NCBI RefSeq assembly: GCF_000346465.2
Contig: NC_034014.1
Location: forward strand, 6,330,507-6,394,506
Length of the DNA: 64,000 nt
From: Prunus persica
Taxonomy: Eukaryota; Streptophyta; Magnoliopsida; Rosales; Rosaceae
Direction: 5' to 3'
The notes under the pieces are model-generated. The model was not told the origin of the DNA, searched no databases, and saw only the letters and a program-made list of their open reading frames with translations. Position 1 is the stretch's first letter. Every line of letters starts with the position of its first letter. Made by a program: the position numbers and the translations under genes. Positions 61,442 through 64,000 of this stretch are shown here, piece after piece.

Positions 61442-61728
61442 CTAGCTTCTCTGCACACGCTTCCGCGCATGCGAGAGGTTTTTTTTTTTAAAAATTTAAA
61501 TTTATTTTAAAATTAAAAAAGATAATGAATATTTGTGTTCCATAAAAATAGGACCCATTATCTGAATTTTCTTTTATTTTAAATTTTTTTAATACGAAAA
61601 ATTGTGAATTTACCATATTATCCTCATTTAATTAATAATTTCAATTCTTAATGTTTGCATTAACCAAGGGCATTTTCTGGTATTTTGAATGTTTCACCAT
61701 TCTCTGCCTTTTGCTTTATATATATAGA
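61442..61728 (-). mobile_element. Small non-autonomous Helitron with both termini
   Basis: Read on the - strand, it starts A|TCTATATATATAAAGC (61728) and ends ...GAGAAGCTAG|T (61442), with an imperfect hairpin (GCATGCGCGGAAGCGTGTGC) just before the CTAG end. Insertion between A and T, TC start, hairpin and CTRR end are the Helitron signature. 287 bp, no coding capacity. A truncated relative lies at 24330-24590. Confidence 0.88.
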
Positions 61729-61730
61729 TA

Positions 61731-61914
61731 CAGCTCCGATCTCTTGGACTACAGGGGTCCAAGAGATTGTGGTCACCCATCATTGGATGTAACATCCAAC
61801 GGTTCAAAAAAGTTTCTTAAAATGAGTGCAAGAGTGAGTGAACCGTTGAATTTACATCCAACGGTGAGTGACCATAAATCTCTTGGATCCTTGTAGTTCA
61901 AAAGATCGGGACTG
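61731..61914. mobile_element. MITE with ~75-bp terminal inverted repeats
   Basis: A 184-bp element whose halves pair: left CAGCTCCGATCTCTTGGACT, right (inverted) CAGTCCCGATCTTTTGAACT, continuing through GGTCAC and ATCCAACGGTTCA. It is nearly a pure foldback. ATA flanks both sides, but this is too short to name the superfamily (hAT- or Mutator-like are options). It begins two bases from the Helitron end. Confidence 0.82.
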
Positions 61915-62085
61915 ATATGATCTCAGATAGACGGGTAAATGAAAAAAAAGTTTGCCCCAGATCCAAATTAATTAAAGAAATTTTGAGTCAAATTTTTGTG
62001 CCAAAGTGAGTTACACGGCGAAAATGATACGACCTACTAATACAATTAAGTATTTGTTGTAAAAGTTTGAAGGTGGAGCCCACAG

Positions 62086-62186
62086 AGGAAGTTTCCTTGC
62101 ATCTTCCAGGAACTTTCCCTTCCCTGTATTTATCAATTCAGGAAGTTTCCTTGCATCTTCCAGGAACCTTCCCTTCCCTGTATTTT
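62086..62186 (+). repeat. 54-bp tandem duplication inside the LTR
   Basis: AGGAAGTTTCCTTGCATCTT begins each copy (62086 and 62140); the copies differ at a few bases (GAACTTTCCC versus GAACCTTCCC). Confidence 0.9.
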
Positions 62187-62717
62187 GCCTAAACATTAGC
62201 CTATAAATAGGCATACCAATTGTAAAGGGGAGTGTGACCAACGGAGAAAAGAAAGAAAGGGGAGAAGAGAAAAGAGAGGAGAAAAGAAGAAAGGAAAAAG
62301 AGAAGAGGAAAGAAGAGGAAAAAGAGGAGGAAAGATAGAAGAGGAAAGAGAGAGAAAATTCAGTGAGCCTCACATATTGTAAACTCTAAAGTTGTAGCCC
62401 TATTATTTTATATAGTGAAAAAGTTACTGCTGCTACTCTCCGAGGACGTAGGCATAGCCGAACCTCGTAAATGTTGTGTCTCATCTACTTTACGTGCAGC
62501 TCAATATTCATACATATTCCAGGTTATTTTTATAACACGTTATCAGCACGAGAAGCTCTCAGGTATAATTTTTGTGCTGCACTATTATCTATACTACTAA
62601 CCACTAACAAAAATGGACCCTTGGTAATACTAAACCTATTATCAGTGGGAGACCGTTACTAATACTAACTTTTTCTTATTTTATTAGGTGGTGGTTTTAA
62701 CCCCACATTTATTTACT

Positions 62718-63082
62718 GTATGGTGTAGGTTTATTACCCATACATGCCACCTTTACTTTATCGTCTACGCCTTTGCTTTTATTTAAATGTATGGAGCAGA
62801 ATTAGTGCCCATACAAGCACAATTTACTTTACCGCACATTTAATTTATTTAAAGTATGGTGCGGGATTAACGTTCATACAGCAAGCAATTTAATTTATGA
62901 ATTTAATTTACCGCACATTTATATTTATTTAAAAGGGTGGTGCGGGTTTATCGTCCACGCCTTTATTTTTATTTAAATGTATGGAGCAGAATTAATGCCC
63001 ATACAAGCACCTTAACTTTATGAATTTAATTTACCGCACATTTACATTTATTTAAAGTGTGGTGCGGGTTTATCGTCCATAC
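62718..63082 (+). repeat. Leader array 1: six GTATGG...CCATAC hairpin units
   Basis: Six units of about 26 bp begin at 62718, 62789, 62854, 62934, 62979 and 63057. Most start GTATGG and end CATAC, forming a 5-6 bp stem around a variable loop (e.g. GTATGGTGCGGGATTAACGT). They are separated by AT-rich linkers of similar wording (TTACCGCACATTTA, TTTATTTAAA). Spacing is 45-80 bp. Confidence 0.8.
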
Positions 63083-63156
63083 CAGTAATTTATTTATCAG
63101 CAATTTATTTTATGGATTAATTGTGCTGTATGATGAGTTTTTCCAGTATTCAGATC

Positions 63157-63686
63157 AGGACCAGAAGTTCCTTGATCCTCATCATACAATTACATCAGGA
63201 CTTGAAGATCCTTGATGATGATATGAGAGCTGGCAGTCTCTCCGGTACTGTATTTGTAAACATGTGATTGGACTTAAAGGTCCTTGATCCCTGACATGTA
63301 AATAAGGACCTAGAGTTCCTTAATGATGTAACAGTACCGTATTGGTTCATAGTGCCGTACACATTGATGATAACTGTACTGGCAGATGAATAGATACGTA
63401 TTCATGACTTGATGAATAGTACTATTCACATGAATAGTGACGTATGCATAAATATTAACCATTTTGGGTAAACCGTCACTATATACAAAAGGGAACCTGC
63501 AGTTCCTTAAACTCATGGATGTGCAATTAAATGAGATGCCAGAAGTTCCTCAAAATATGGACAATTATGTAAGGGCTTGAAATCCCGAAATATGTACAGA
63601 AAATTGTAAAAATGTCCATACCATGAGAATATGTGGCTTTGGCCTGAAGTTCAAAATTTAACAGTGTTGAGAACCTGAAGTTCCAA
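63157..63686 (+). repeat. Leader array 2: degenerate GGACTTGAAGGTCC-type inverted repeats
   Basis: At least eight related units of about 20 bp: AGGACCAGAAGTTCCTTGAT (63157), AGGACTTGAAGATCCTTGAT (63197), TGGACTTAAAGGTCCTTGAT (63269), AGGACCTAGAGTTCCTTAAT (63305), GGGAACCTGCAGTTCC (63491), GCCAGAAGTTCCTC (63538), GGGCTTGAAATCCC (63573) and GAACCTGAAGTTCC (63671). Each is a short imperfect palindrome that could fold as a 4-5 bp stem. Confidence 0.75.
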
Positions 63687-64000
63687 CAATTAAATGGACA
63701 ACCCTTGAGGTATTATTGCAAATTGTGGTATGCCACATATTTCTTTGGCATAAGAAGATGATGAATTTAAAGTTCGATTTTGTTATAATCGACACCTCAA
63801 GGAAGAAATATATTTTGTGAATTCCGGTTGTTAAGAATACACCGCGAAATGGATAATATTAATATAAACCTCAAATAATGAATTGAGACTTCCCACATAT
63901 TTTGTTATATCTGGGCCGGAAGCCCATGGATCCAAATATATGAGAGATCCTAAACTTGAAGTTGTGGGTATATAGTAGTTAATGCTCTTCACTACTATAT

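Larger units (their letters stand above)
62055..64000 (+). mobile_element. 5' part of a Copia-like LTR retrotransposon, cut by the window edge
   Basis: The putative 5' LTR is 62055-62537 (483 bp): it opens TGTTGTAAAA and closes TTTTATAACA, inverted ends matching at 9 of 10 bases. It has a CCTATAAATAGGC TATA box (62201), a purine-rich tract, and CTCCGAGGACGTAGGC...GAACCTCGTAAA, common near the LTR 3' end. Directly after comes CGTTATCAGCACGAG, the primer-site region I recall from plant Copia elements. The rest to 64000 is a non-coding leader with two arrays of short inverted repeats; gag/pol, if any, would be further right. No second LTR or target duplication can be checked inside the window. 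Confidence 0.7.

Noticed and set aside
62011..62373. 120-codon - strand frame rich in Ser/Phe/Leu
   Set aside because: Translation of the complement of the purine-rich tract inside the LTR.
62718..63082. CRISPR-like array of regularly spaced repeats
   Set aside because: Units are degenerate and spacers are themselves similar; the host is a plant retroelement leader, not a prokaryotic locus.

Overview
This is nuclear DNA of a dicot plant. Genes are split by short introns with GT/AG borders, intergenic DNA is very AT-rich with many (CT)n/(GA)n microsatellites, and the proteins are plant-type (NAC and Dof transcription factors, plastid arogenate dehydratase, plant V-ATPase subunit a, NPF transporter). 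The protein sequences and repeat types look most like Rosaceae, probably Prunus or a near relative; that is inference and not tested.

Layout. 1-6351: remains of an NPF2-type (nitrate efflux class) transporter gene, its third coding exon split by a complete but inactivated 3.96 kb PIF/Harbinger transposon (TAA target duplication, both ORFs with stop codons). 9948-12387: intact tandem sister gene, four exons, 563 aa. 12732-13165: Tourist-like MITE. 13574-14590 (-): two-exon gene for a plant protein with an RRM-like C-terminus. 15.2-16.2 kb: truncated copy of the 3' part of the next large gene. 17312-18442: divergent single-exon NAC gene. 18825-25650 (-): ten-exon gene for a ~1,684 aa Ser-rich protein of unknown function; it has an AT-AC (U12-type) intron and a large exon containing an in-frame ~1.15 kb tandem duplication. 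26322-26745: solo LTR. 27753-37846 (-): V-ATPase subunit a, 18 exons, 819 aa. 41466-42143: NEDD8-specific protease, preceded by a leader intron. 43789-47781 (-): arogenate/prephenate dehydratase, ten exons, 399 aa. 54890-56695: Dof zinc-finger factor, two exons. 59777-61167 (-): cytosolic ribosomal protein S23 (uS12), four exons. 61.4-64 kb: transposon cluster made of a small Helitron, a MITE and the 5' part of a Copia-like LTR element that runs off the right edge.

The genes do not form a pathway; they are neighbouring housekeeping and regulatory loci. Links visible in the sequence come from duplication and transposition: the NPF pair, the partial copy of the large gene next to its source, related Harbinger and Tourist elements, and two copies of one Helitron family in opposite orientation (one in an intron, one near RPS23).

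No new defence-type or operon-like system was found. The items most worth a second look are the leader of the LTR element (two serial families of short inverted repeats), the U12 intron, the expanding repeats in the large gene, a 30-bp-arm hairpin at 51.8 kb, and the promoter duplication at the NEDD8 protease gene. Exon borders were placed by hand from splice consensus and reading frame; every multi-exon model given here closes in frame, but none was checked against transcripts.
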